Assembly (NCBI GenBank): GCA_027063065.1
Contig: JAMOSO010000050.1
Coordinates: 1 to 64,000 of the forward strand
Source of the DNA: Planctomycetota bacterium
GTDB taxonomy: Bacteria; Planctomycetota; JAMOSO01
Direction of reading: 5' to 3'
DNA length: 64,000 bases
Below the pieces are notes generated by a model that saw only the letters and a list, made by a program, of their open reading frames with translations, was not told where the DNA came from and did not search any database. Made by a program: the position numbers and the translations under genes. Below are positions 28,135 to 37,320 of the stretch, piece by piece. How positions within the stretch are numbered: position 1 is the stretch's first letter; the number at the start of each line of letters is the position of its first letter.

Positions 28135-30255
28135 TTATACAAATTTTAAAATAGATATGGTGATATCATCGTGCTGTTCTGCATCACCTCTAAAAGCTTC
28201 TAAATCTTCATAGATGCCATCAACCATTTTTCTAGCTGAACCAGAGACTAATTTTAATAACAAAGCCATAAAACGCTCTTCACCGTACTCTTCACGTTTA
28301 CTATTCATCGCTTCTACTACACCATCGGTATAAAATATAGCAAAATCGCCTGTTTCAAAATCAATAGTTACATCTTTTAAAGCTTTTCCAAAAATCAAAC
28401 CCTTATCAAAGCCCAACGCAATACCATTAGGGTTAAATAGCTCTAATTTATTAGTAGCTTTGCGATACACAATCAAAGGATTATGTCCAGCACTACATAA
28501 CTGCATACTACGTGTTTTAGAATCTAAGATAGCATATAATGCCGTTACAAACATACCTTTGCGTATTTCACGACTCAAGGTATGATTTACCTGAATACAG
28601 GTCTTATGAGCATCAGGATTATCACGACTTTCCAAACGCATAAGCATTCTCGCCGAAGTCATAACCATCGAACCAGGTATTCCTTTACCAGATACATCGG
28701 CGACAACTATCCCCATATATCTATCATCGATAGGAATATAATCATAATAATCACCACCAACCTCTTTTGCAGGATGATAAATAGCATAAAATTCACAACC
28801 ATCTATAACTGGAAAAGCCTTTGGCAACAAAGCATTTTGAATCTCTGTAGCAATAGATAATTCATGTTCTAATTGATGCTGAACAATCTCTGCATCTTTT
28901 GCCTTTAATAATTGCTTAGTCATTATGTTAAATTCATAAGCCAATACACCTATTTCATCATTAGTTGTTGGTATTGTTTGGTGATTTAAATCTCCACCAG
29001 CTACTATTTGTATATCATCTGTTAAAACAGCCACCGGCTTAGTCACCACCGTTGCCAACATTAACGACATCAGTAAACTGGCCAAAATAGCACAGCCACC
29101 TATTATTAACGAATACTTCAGTAACTCGTTTTTTTGTTCATCAATAGATACTCCAGACAGAATTAACATAGCAGTGCCAATACGCTGACCTGTTTTAAGA
29201 CTAGTAATCGGGGCTTTAAATCCAAAATAACGCTCTGTTGTACCCAAATGGCCATCGACAATTGGCGTATAATCTCCAGAAGAGATTTTAACTATACTCG
29301 TATCAATATTATGTCTTTTACCATTTTTAAATATAAAATTTTCACTGGATTTTTGGGCTATACTGTAATTTTTCTTTTCCGACTGAAGAACTGGAGGATT
29401 TTGACCATGACTATTTTTTAAATCAATAATATCCGCATTTAACACCAAGCTAGAAACTTTTGATATCGATGGATAATCTAAGATTTCAGTTAGCGTAGAT
29501 TCTCGCTCTTTATACCAGTTTTCCAAACTTTGCTGATAAAGCTTACGAAATTTATCAAGGTTATACACAAGCCTAGGACTACGCTCTGTCAAATAATAAC
29601 GTATACTTCTTTTTTCAGGAGGTAAATTGCCTTCAACATCATCTAAACCATCACCAAAAGACAACTTCTTTTTAGGTGGCATACGCTTTAAAGAATGCCT
29701 ATTTTCTAAGATATCACGCCCGTAAATTTTTAATAAATGAATGGCACTCATACCATCTAATTTGATTTGATTTTCTACTGTTTTCTCAATTTTATTAATA
29801 TTTAATATCGTCCATACGCCAACCAACAAAATCAAAAAACCCATAATTGGCAAAGCAAATTTAAATTTTAATGACAACCCTGATTGTCTTTTTTTATGCA
29901 CAAACACACTGTCAAAAGTAGAGTCCAAGCTTGTCGATACCGAATTATCTATCTTTTTAGACTTCTTAATGATTGGCTTGCTTTTAGTCTTTTTATTAGA
30001 AACTTTTTTTGTGACCTTTTTACTGGCTACTTTACGCATAGGAGACTGCTGAATATCAGACGTATCAGCCCCAACTTTTATAGGCGAAACAGCCCTAGAA
30101 GCAACCTTTGACTGCTTCTTAACAACTTTTTTTACTGTCTTTTTAATAGGCGCATCAGATATGGTAGTTTCAGAAAGCGATGACGCTGGACGAGTAGAGA
30201 CTTTTTTAACAATAGTTTTTTTGACTATTTTTTTGGTTAATTTTCCTTCAGGCAC
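28135..30255 (-). CDS. HAMP-PP2C (SpoIIE/RsbU-type) phosphatase with lysine-rich tail
   Basis: A roughly 706-residue protein (residues below are numbered from the TTG, one codon earlier). Residues 1-105 are a very Lys-rich tail with repeats such as KKTVKKVVKK. Membrane helices lie near 134-153 and 381-404, with a sensor region of about 225 residues outside the membrane. HAMP follows (about 405-455), then a helical linker ending ATEIQNALLPK, then the PP2C domain (480-707) with EVGGDYYD and ADVSGKG carrying metal-binding Asp503 and Asp521. Such proteins dephosphorylate anti-anti-sigma factors or chemotaxis-like partners. The start is TTG or, one codon later, GTG, both served by GGGAGGG; GTG is chosen. 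It overlaps pgpA by 8 nt, so the two are co-translated. Confidence 0.9.
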   Translation of the reverse strand: MPEGKLTKKIVKKTIVKKVSTRPASSLSETTISDAPIKKTVKKVVKKQSKVASRAVSPIKVGADTSDIQQSPMRKVASKKVTKKVSNKKTKSKPIIKKSKKIDNSVSTSLDSTFDSVFVHKKRQSGLSLKFKFALPIMGFLILLVGVWTILNINKIEKTVENQIKLDGMSAIHLLKIYGRDILENRHSLKRMPPKKKLSFGDGLDDVEGNLPPEKRSIRYYLTERSPRLVYNLDKFRKLYQQSLENWYKERESTLTEILDYPSISKVSSLVLNADIIDLKNSHGQNPPVLQSEKKNYSIAQKSSENFIFKNGKRHNIDTSIVKISSGDYTPIVDGHLGTTERYFGFKAPITSLKTGQRIGTAMLILSGVSIDEQKNELLKYSLIIGGCAILASLLMSLMLATVVTKPVAVLTDDIQIVAGGDLNHQTIPTTNDEIGVLAYEFNIMTKQLLKAKDAEIVQHQLEHELSIATEIQNALLPKAFPVIDGCEFYAIYHPAKEVGGDYYDYIPIDDRYMGIVVADVSGKGIPGSMVMTSARMLMRLESRDNPDAHKTCIQVNHTLSREIRKGMFVTALYAILDSKTRSMQLCSAGHNPLIVYRKATNKLELFNPNGIALGFDKGLIFGKALKDVTIDFETGDFAIFYTDGVVEAMNSKREEYGEERFMALLLKLVSGSARKMVDGIYEDLEAFRGDAEQHDDITISILKFV

Positions 30256-30745
30256 CAAGAAGGCCCTCCCGTAGCAGTAAATATAAATTTAAGAATACAC
30301 AAGACACTAACCCAGCCACTATATCATCCATTAAAACGGGCCATGCTCCCTTACATTTATCAATCGCACCGATAAACCAAGGTTTAGCTATATCAAAAAA
30401 TCTAAATAGCAAAAAACCTACCACGGAAACCTCAAGCATCATAACCATAGACATATCTAAAAAGCCTTTAACCCAAATAAAAGTCGCACAAATTCCTGCA
30501 AATTCATCAATAACAAAAGTTTTAGGATCATCACTGCCACTTTCAACAACAGCCTGAGGATACACTAAAATAGAAATGATACTCGATATAACACATAGAG
30601 CAATCATTATTAAAGAAGAAAATAAATTATTTGTCATTAAACAAAAACACAACAGCGTCGCCACAAGTGCACCAAAAGTGCCTGGTGCAAAAGGGATAAA
30701 CCCAGTATATAAAACAGCATAAAACAAACGCCCTAATACTTTCAC
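30248..30745 (-). CDS. pgpA: Phosphatidylglycerophosphatase A
   Basis: PgpA removes phosphate from phosphatidylglycerophosphate to make phosphatidylglycerol. The 165-residue protein has about four membrane helices and the family motifs PFAPGTFGAL, SGSDDPKTFVIDEFAG (catalytic acidic cluster), FRFFDIAKPW and a final VLMDDIVAG. The start codon is GTG with a GAGAG ribosome site. It overlaps the phosphatase gene downstream by 8 nt and follows the GT9 gene by 2 nt, so the three form one operon. Confidence 0.93.
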   Translation of the reverse strand: MKVLGRLFYAVLYTGFIPFAPGTFGALVATLLCFCLMTNNLFSSLIMIALCVISSIISILVYPQAVVESGSDDPKTFVIDEFAGICATFIWVKGFLDMSMVMMLEVSVVGFLLFRFFDIAKPWFIGAIDKCKGAWPVLMDDIVAGLVSCVFLNLYLLLREGLLGA

Positions 30746-30747
30746 AA

Positions 30748-31764
30748 TTAACTCTCTTTTAATAAATTAGATGACAACCAATCAAATACTTCTGTAACTG
30801 TAATATCAGTCAAACCACACGAACTATCACTACCATTAGTATTATCATCGTTTTTCTTTTCAAAAACCTTAACATTTTTTCCCCATGGCCGCCATAAATA
30901 GCTGTATGTGCTACCAAACAACACAGCCACTGGAAGATTCAATGCCGCAGCCATATGCGCAGGCCCCGAATCCAAACCTACAAATCCAACAGAAATGCTC
31001 ATAATACCAGCTGTTTGCATCAAATTGGTTTTGCCTGCAATAATTTTTATATATTCACAACCTTGGGATATTTGTTGTAGATAATCAACATCATTACTAG
31101 CACCCAATAGTAAGACCTCTAAGCCCAACTTATCATACAACAATCTGCACAACTGACGCTTATTATCCATACCCCACTCATTTTGACCCCTAACCACCGC
31201 ATGCATAACTACAAAGTTTGTCTGCACGCCCAATTCTTTGACAATGGTTTTAGATTTGGCAAGCAATTGGTTGTCAATGGGCAAATGCTGTCGCCACTGA
31301 TTTTGTTTACCTACAATAAATCCAGCCTGTTCAAAAGCAGACATAACTCTTTCTACAGAATGATACTTTTTTTCTATCCCCGTAAACTCTTGGGGATGCT
31401 GAATGATTTGGGTATAAAACCTGCATAATGGCGAACCTGTTTTACTGCCCAATCTTTTTTTGGCAAAAGAAGCCAAGGTCAACAATACAGAACGTGGACC
31501 CCCATGCAGATTAATCGCCATATAAAAAGGCGTTTTAATCAACCAAAAAAACAATTTTATTTGACTGATAATATCTTTTTTTACAATAACTAAGTTAGCA
31601 ATATGCTGATTGCTAGAGAGTACATCACCCATACCTTCTTCTGCCAAATAATGTATGCGAATATCTGGATAATATTTATGTATTTGCTCAAGCACAGGCG
31701 TAGTTAAAACCATATCACCAATGGAGCGCAAACGAACTATCAACAAATTTTGGGTAGACTTCAT
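30748..31764 (-). CDS. Glycosyltransferase family 9 (heptosyltransferase-like)
   Basis: The 338-residue protein starts LLIVRLRSIGDMVLTTPVLEQI, the typical GT9 N-terminus with the conserved Asp near residue 18. Two Rossmann-like halves follow. The C-terminal donor site shows AGKTNLMQTAGIMS, FVGLDSGPAHMAAALNLPVAVLFG and W.PWG. GT9 enzymes add heptose or similar sugars to the LPS core from ADP-sugars. Which residue it adds cannot be read from sequence. Its presence supports a diderm host with an LPS-like outer membrane. It heads the operon with pgpA and the PP2C gene. Confidence 0.9.
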   Translation of the reverse strand: MKSTQNLLIVRLRSIGDMVLTTPVLEQIHKYYPDIRIHYLAEEGMGDVLSSNQHIANLVIVKKDIISQIKLFFWLIKTPFYMAINLHGGPRSVLLTLASFAKKRLGSKTGSPLCRFYTQIIQHPQEFTGIEKKYHSVERVMSAFEQAGFIVGKQNQWRQHLPIDNQLLAKSKTIVKELGVQTNFVVMHAVVRGQNEWGMDNKRQLCRLLYDKLGLEVLLLGASNDVDYLQQISQGCEYIKIIAGKTNLMQTAGIMSISVGFVGLDSGPAHMAAALNLPVAVLFGSTYSYLWRPWGKNVKVFEKKNDDNTNGSDSSCGLTDITVTEVFDWLSSNLLKES

Positions 31765-31850
31765 GGCAAGAGTGTAGGTGAATTATTTAACAGTGCAATT
31801 TGTTTTTATTATTATATAATTTTAAAAATTAAATTTATATCATCATTATG

Positions 31851-31864
31851 ATAATTGCAATTAT
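31851..31864. promoter_or_regulatory. 14-nt palindrome upstream of metG
   Basis: ATAATTGCAATTAT is a perfect palindrome 21 nt before the metG start. It lies in very AT-rich DNA, so chance is a real option. No T-box is seen in this 121-nt gap between metG and the divergent GT9 gene. Confidence 0.35.
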
Positions 31865-31885
31865 TATTTAGTTAGAGTTTAAAAA

Positions 31886-33940
31886 ATGAACCAAGAAAAA
31901 ATATTAGTAACCAGTGCCCTCCCATACGCCAATGGCCCCATACATTTTGGACATATCGCAGGAGCATATTTACCTGCCGATATATTTACTCGCTACAAGC
32001 GTATGACTGGCGCAGATATAGTCTATGTCAGCGGAACCGATGAACATGGCTTTGCAATTACTATTGGCGCCCAAGCAGAAGGCCATTCACCACAAGAACA
32101 TGTCGATAAATACAACAAGGTAATATCTAATATTTTTAAACAATTTAATATTTCTTTTGACAATTTTTCACGAACTTCAATGCCACACCATCATAAACTG
32201 GCACAGCAGTTTTTTACTCAAATCAGAAACAATGGCTACATAAGCAAAAAAACTACCGATCAATTATTTTGTGAAAAATGCAATATGTTTTTAGCCGATC
32301 GATATGTATACGGCACCTGCCCTGACTGCGACGCCGAAAACGCCCGTGGAGACGAATGTGGTGCCTGTGGCTCTTGGATTGACCCATTAAAATTAAAACA
32401 ACCCCATTGTAAAGTATGCAATGCTACACCTACTGTCAAACAGACAACACACTGGTTTTTAGAACTTGGCAAATTCTCAAAAGATTTAACTGCATGGTTA
32501 GATACCAAAACAGACTGGAAACCAAACGTTAAAAATTTTATTAGTAAAATGATTGAAAATGGCTTAGAGGGCAGAGCTATTACACGCGACATGGACTGGG
32601 GTGTAAAAGTGCCACTCTCTGAAGCAGAAGCTAAACGCTTATACGTTTGGTTTGATGCTCCTATAGGATATGTCAGTGCCACAATGGAATGGGCCGAAAA
32701 AATAGGCCAACCAGATAAATGGAAAGATTATTGGTACGATAAAAATACACAGCTAGTGCATTTTATCGGCAAAGATAACTTGCCATTTCATTGCGTAGTA
32801 TGGCCAGCTATGATTATGGGACAAGATGAGGATTTTATTTTACCAAGCGATGTACCAGCCAATGAATTTTACAATTTAGAAGGAAAACCTTTTTCTAAAT
32901 CAAGCGGATGGTATGTGGATATAGAAGACTTCTTTAAAACATACAATACTGATTCTATTCGTTACTGCATAGCAGCTGGCGCACCAGAAACCAAAGATGC
33001 CGATTTTACATGGAAAGATTTTCAAGGCCGCAACAATTCTGAACTGGCGGATATTTTAGGCAATTTTATAAATCGATTTTTGAAATTTAGTGCTAATTAT
33101 TTTGAAAACAAAGTGCCAGAATATTGCAACCCCAGTAACGCCGATACAAAAACCTTAGAAAGTATAAAAGAATTAAGCCAAACTATTAGTCAACATTATA
33201 GTCATTTTCATGTACGCAAAGCAGCCTTTACAATCATGGAATTAGCTAGAGTTGGCAATAGATATTTTGACGAAAAAGCACCTTGGAAGAGCCGTAAAAC
33301 AAATATTCAAGATTGTGCATGTACAATTAACACATGTATTCAAATAGGTAAAGCTTTAGCAATTATATCATACCCTATAATACCAACTACAGCCCAAAAA
33401 ATATGGGATATGCTTGGATTACCAGACAAAATCGAAAACAACAATTGGACAGAGGCACTACAAACACCCGTTGCTACTGGGCATCAATTAGGCAATGCCG
33501 AAGTTTTATTTGCCAAAATAGAAGACGCTACTATAGCGAAAGAAGAAGAAAAACTACACTCTATGGTAGCTAAAGATAAAGCAGACAACGCAAAAGAAAA
33601 AACAGAAAAAACAAATTTAATAACATTTGATCAATTTCTGTCAGTAAAAATGCAAGTTGGCGAAGTAACTCAAGCCGAAGCTGTTAAAAAATCAAAAAAA
33701 CTTTTAAAACTGCAAGTCAACCTTGGACAAAAAAGCATTCAAATTGTCTCTGGCATTAAAGAGTCATACCAGCCCCAAGATATTATTGGCAAAAAAGTAA
33801 TTGTGGTTAGCAATCTAAAACCAGCCAAACTAATGGGTATTGAATCACAAGGTATGTTATTAGCTGCAAACGACAATAATAAACTAAGTTTAATTACTGT
33901 AGACAATCCAGAAATTTCAACTGGTTCAGAAGTTAGTTAA
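31886..33940 (+). CDS. metG: Methionyl-tRNA synthetase
   Basis: MetRS charges initiator and elongator tRNA-Met. The 684-residue protein has the Rossmann domain with the HIGH-type motif HFGHIAG, a large zinc-binding insertion with four CxxC pairs (CEKC, CPDC, CGAC, CKVC near 130-180), and the KMSKS-type loop FSKSS. The helical anticodon domain follows. Residues about 580-684 are the tRNA-binding EMAP-II/Trbp111-like domain (VKMQVGEVTQAE, VSGI, VVSNLKPAKLMGIESQGMLLAA), which dimerises the enzyme. The last 8 nt overlap the convergent DUF2062 gene. Confidence 0.97.
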   Translation: MNQEKILVTSALPYANGPIHFGHIAGAYLPADIFTRYKRMTGADIVYVSGTDEHGFAITIGAQAEGHSPQEHVDKYNKVISNIFKQFNISFDNFSRTSMPHHHKLAQQFFTQIRNNGYISKKTTDQLFCEKCNMFLADRYVYGTCPDCDAENARGDECGACGSWIDPLKLKQPHCKVCNATPTVKQTTHWFLELGKFSKDLTAWLDTKTDWKPNVKNFISKMIENGLEGRAITRDMDWGVKVPLSEAEAKRLYVWFDAPIGYVSATMEWAEKIGQPDKWKDYWYDKNTQLVHFIGKDNLPFHCVVWPAMIMGQDEDFILPSDVPANEFYNLEGKPFSKSSGWYVDIEDFFKTYNTDSIRYCIAAGAPETKDADFTWKDFQGRNNSELADILGNFINRFLKFSANYFENKVPEYCNPSNADTKTLESIKELSQTISQHYSHFHVRKAAFTIMELARVGNRYFDEKAPWKSRKTNIQDCACTINTCIQIGKALAIISYPIIPTTAQKIWDMLGLPDKIENNNWTEALQTPVATGHQLGNAEVLFAKIEDATIAKEEEKLHSMVAKDKADNAKEKTEKTNLITFDQFLSVKMQVGEVTQAEAVKKSKKLLKLQVNLGQKSIQIVSGIKESYQPQDIIGKKVIVVSNLKPAKLMGIESQGMLLAANDNNKLSLITVDNPEISTGSEVS

Positions 33941-34508
33941 AAATTTTTGACTCTCGCTCTTTGCGTTGCATAATACGCAAAGAGCGAACTTCTCTACGTT
34001 TAGTTATAGAATCTCTATAACTTTTTACTGCCCACAGAGTAGGTTTATAACTTAGTATAGCCATCAATAAACCAACTAATACTGAGCCAACCCATAAAGG
34101 CGCTCCCATCGCAATCATAAAATCCAACCAAACATTGCCAGCATCTTTATTAAAACCCCATTGAGAAAACGATTTAAACCAAAAAAACTTCTGAGACATT
34201 ATATGTTCCAAACGTTCAGCAGTTAATACTTGTGCATCTGAAAAAAACAAAGAACCAACCCAATAATTAAATATATAAATTGGCAATGCAGTAAAAACAT
34301 TACTTACTTGCACTGCTAATATTCCAGCTAACTTATTAACTTTTAAAAGAGCGTTAATTGCCAAAATTAACGCCATCTGAAAGCCAAAAGTAGGCGTAAA
34401 CCCAATAAATATACCGTACGCAAAACCCTTAGCTATTGCATCTGGCCGGCCTTTTAAGTTTAAAAGCTTACGCGCGTATTTGCGCCACATAAATTTATAA
34501 TAACGCAT
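33933..34508 (-). CDS. DUF2062 membrane protein
   Basis: The 191-residue protein has the DUF2062 layout: a basic N-terminus (RKYARKLLNLKG), the conserved PDAIAKGFAYGIFIGFTPTFGFQM block with a helix, NKLAGILAVQVSNVFTALP, and a last membrane helix near 135-160. The tail is strongly basic (KRREVRSLRIMQRKERE). Family function is not established; members occur near lipid or glycan genes. It is the last gene of the MnmE-like/pyrR/pyrB/pyrC'/HD-GYP operon: its ATG shares one base with the HD-GYP stop (TAATG). Confidence 0.82.
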   Translation of the reverse strand: MRYYKFMWRKYARKLLNLKGRPDAIAKGFAYGIFIGFTPTFGFQMALILAINALLKVNKLAGILAVQVSNVFTALPIYIFNYWVGSLFFSDAQVLTAERLEHIMSQKFFWFKSFSQWGFNKDAGNVWLDFMIAMGAPLWVGSVLVGLLMAILSYKPTLWAVKSYRDSITKRREVRSLRIMQRKERESKIFN

Positions 34509-36040
34509 TAAAACCCTTCCATTATATTTTTTTCAAGGGAGCTACCATCAAATGATTGTATAATTTTAACATCATTTTCTTGGCTCATATCAATTCTAAA
34601 AGGCCGTTTAACCTTTTGCCTATTTTCAAATACAACTGATAAAACTGGCTTAGTATAGTCTCCACCATTGGCTGCCACAACCTTTGCTAAACAATTATTA
34701 TTTAGCTCTACCCAACTCCCAACAGGAAATAATGACATATATCCCAACAAAGCCTTAATCACATCTCTATTAAAATATCCTCGTGCCCCTAAACGCACAA
34801 CAGACTCCATGGCCATATATGGCAACACACCTTTGCGATAAGGACGATTTTCAACAAGAGCCTCATAAGTGTCCGCCACTGCGACTATTTTAGCAAATGG
34901 ATGTATAAATGAACCTCGCCTAGCTTTTGGATAACCTTTACCATTCTCACGTTCATGAATTTGATACGCAACATAAGGAGTGCTAAGCGGTAAGCCATCC
35001 ACCTTTTGCAATGCATTAATACCGTATATGGAATGACGTTGAATCTCTAAACGCTCAGAAGATGTCAAAGCAGAAGGCTTATACAAAACCTTGTCATTGA
35101 TTTTATACATACCCACATTATGCATAAAAGCCCCATAAGATAACTCTAAAATCTGCTCTTTGCTATAACCCATTCCCATAGCAATATTCATACTTAAAAT
35201 TGCCACATTAAAACTGTGATTAGCAATCCAATCTTTAGTGTCGACTACGGTATCTCTGGTCAAATTCAAACACAAGTTTTGATCGTATAACATCGCCCCC
35301 ATTAATGTATTTGCAACTTTAGAAACTATTTCTCCGCGAACTGGCGTTCCAACTCTAAAGTGAAAAAAAATTTTTTTCATTTCTGCAGACGTAGTTTTAC
35401 GAATATCTAAAAAATTACATTTATCTTCATCGCTACGAAAAACATCACCGCTGAGCTTACGTTGTATAGTAGACAATGACTGACCATCACAAACAATATC
35501 TTCAATTACACCTTTATCCAAAAACGACGGCGTCAATAAACCAGTATTAGAAAATAATCTTTCTTTAGATACCGTTGCATCTAAAGTTTTTAAGCTATCT
35601 ACGGCTTCATTATCAACCAATTTACTTTTACAAATATCCTCGTATTGCTTGATTTTTAAATAGTCTAACTCTGCATTATCTTTCTTAATAAAAATATAAT
35701 CAATACCACGTGATTTAAATGTTACAGTCAACCCATCTGATATAATCGAGCCAGATTCTAACAATAAAGTACCTTTACGATCATAAACTGATTGGGTTAT
35801 TTTTTGACCTATCTGCAAGGTATCAACATTTTGCCGTGTATTTTTACAACTATGTATAAAATCTTGCAAATTATCAGTAGCTGATAAATATGTTAATGAT
35901 TCTATACCCGCTTTAGATAAAGCCTTTTTCTTGTCTGGGGTTACCTTTTGACCAGGCCTAAAAATTATACTGCCAGATTTATGAATATAATAATTACTGA
36001 CGGTACCTTCGGGAATAGAATCAATTACCAAGCTTTTCAC
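34508..36040 (-). CDS. HD-GYP domain protein with degenerate metal site
   Basis: The 510-residue soluble protein has a long N-terminal part (1-260; an FRPGQKVT segment is seen at 27-34) and a C-terminal HD-GYP domain (about 268-440), then a short beta-rich tail. GYP is present at 369-371 and several ligands are kept (His275, His336, His362, Asp390 in ADTYEAL). But the HD pair is His307-Asn308, the usual Lys three residues on is Met311, and the HHE motif is Ile361-His-Glu. Intact HD-GYP enzymes hydrolyse c-di-GMP; this one may have lost activity and serve as a binder. The GTG start shares bases with the TGA of the dihydroorotase-like gene (GTGA), so it is translationally coupled to it. Confidence 0.87.
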   Translation of the reverse strand: MKSLVIDSIPEGTVSNYYIHKSGSIIFRPGQKVTPDKKKALSKAGIESLTYLSATDNLQDFIHSCKNTRQNVDTLQIGQKITQSVYDRKGTLLLESGSIISDGLTVTFKSRGIDYIFIKKDNAELDYLKIKQYEDICKSKLVDNEAVDSLKTLDATVSKERLFSNTGLLTPSFLDKGVIEDIVCDGQSLSTIQRKLSGDVFRSDEDKCNFLDIRKTTSAEMKKIFFHFRVGTPVRGEIVSKVANTLMGAMLYDQNLCLNLTRDTVVDTKDWIANHSFNVAILSMNIAMGMGYSKEQILELSYGAFMHNVGMYKINDKVLYKPSALTSSERLEIQRHSIYGINALQKVDGLPLSTPYVAYQIHERENGKGYPKARRGSFIHPFAKIVAVADTYEALVENRPYRKGVLPYMAMESVVRLGARGYFNRDVIKALLGYMSLFPVGSWVELNNNCLAKVVAANGGDYTKPVLSVVFENRQKVKRPFRIDMSQENDVKIIQSFDGSSLEKNIMEGF

Positions 36041-37320
36041 AACGATATGTATTTTCCGTTCAATAGCACAGCAATAGCTCGTCCAGAGGCATGGTACCCA
36101 TCAAATGGACAATTAGCGCTATTAGAATAAAACTTATCCGTATCAATTGTATTGGCTAATTTAGTATCAATAATGGTTATATCTGCAACAGAACCTTCTT
36201 TAAGCTCTCCCCCGTCTAATTGTAAAATTTTAGCTGGGTTAAAACTTAATTTTTGAATTAACTTGGCTATAGTTAATTTGCCTCGACCGACAGCTTGTGT
36301 CAACAATACTGGCAATGTTGATTCTAACCCTATAGCCCCAAACGGTGCAGCTAAAAACTCTTGTTGTTTTTCTTCTAAACCAACAGGATTGTGATGAGAA
36401 CTAATCGCATCGATTGTACCATCAACTAAACCCTGCATTAAAGCATCGCGATGTTCTTTACCACGCAATGGAGGATAAACTTTAAAGCTAGTATTAAAAT
36501 CTTGTATACAAATATCGCTCAAAAATAAATTATGAGGCGTTACATCACAGGTAACTTTAACACCATTTTTTTTTGCTTCTCTAATTAACTCTACTGATTT
36601 GCGACTAGAAATTCCAGCAACATGCAAATGCGCACCTGTAGCCTCAGCCAATGCTAAATCTCGATATAATCTCAATTCTTCTACCAAAGGCGCAATCCCT
36701 GAAAAACCTAACTCGGTGGCAACATCTCCAGCAGCCATCACACCACTGCCAATCATAGAAGCATCACGGCAAAAAGAAATAATTGGCTTACCACACATAT
36801 CGGCATACTCTAACGCCCTATGCATAACACCACTATGCTCAACAGAAGAATCAGCATCGCTAAACGCAACTGCACCAGCTCTGGATAATAATCCCATTTC
36901 AGTTAAACGCTCTCCATCTAATCCAACTGTAATTGCCCCAACAGGATAACATTTAGCACTATGGGCTCGTCTTGCTTGATTGCTAACAAACTCTACTGAT
37001 GCTTCATTATCAATAGGAGTTTCAGTATCAGCCATCATCACAACCGCTGTAAATCCACCGTGTAACGCTGCGGATAATCCAGATTTTATAGTTTCTTCTT
37101 CATCGCGACCTGGCTCACGAAAATGCACATTCATATCAATTAAACCTGGAGCAATAATCTTATCTGTACAATCAATTATTTTTGCTGATTTGATATCTTC
37201 AGAATTTAAATCAGATGATATCTTAATAATTTTTTTACCTTCTAATAGTATATCTGCTTTTATTTCTTTAGCTTTAGAGACATCAATTACTCTGCCACCT
37301 TGTAAAATTGTTTTAGACAT
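36037..37320 (-). CDS. pyrC': Dihydroorotase-like protein, probably inactive (PyrC' type)
   Basis: The 427-residue protein has the full length and fold of class I dihydroorotase, which closes carbamoyl aspartate to dihydroorotate. Yet the zinc ligands are replaced. The usual DxHxH reads D62-M-N64-V-H66. The HCED region reads F183-C-R-D. The HVxH region reads HVA-G236. The catalytic Asp of TDHAPH is His309. The substrate-side Arg68 is kept. Inactive homologues (pyrC' in Pseudomonas) serve as scaffolds for aspartate transcarbamoylase, and here pyrB directly precedes and overlaps it by 8 nt. So a scaffold role is likely, with an active enzyme encoded elsewhere. The lost ligands are read by eye. 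Confidence 0.9.
   Translation of the reverse strand: MSKTILQGGRVIDVSKAKEIKADILLEGKKIIKISSDLNSEDIKSAKIIDCTDKIIAPGLIDMNVHFREPGRDEEETIKSGLSAALHGGFTAVVMMADTETPIDNEASVEFVSNQARRAHSAKCYPVGAITVGLDGERLTEMGLLSRAGAVAFSDADSSVEHSGVMHRALEYADMCGKPIISFCRDASMIGSGVMAAGDVATELGFSGIAPLVEELRLYRDLALAEATGAHLHVAGISSRKSVELIREAKKNGVKVTCDVTPHNLFLSDICIQDFNTSFKVYPPLRGKEHRDALMQGLVDGTIDAISSHHNPVGLEEKQQEFLAAPFGAIGLESTLPVLLTQAVGRGKLTIAKLIQKLSFNPAKILQLDGGELKEGSVADITIIDTKLANTIDTDKFYSNSANCPFDGYHASGRAIAVLLNGKYISL

Noticed and set aside
31765-31885. T-box or S-box before metG
   Set aside because: The gap is only 121 nt, has no specifier stem or antiterminator pattern, and the palindrome is explainable by AT-richness.
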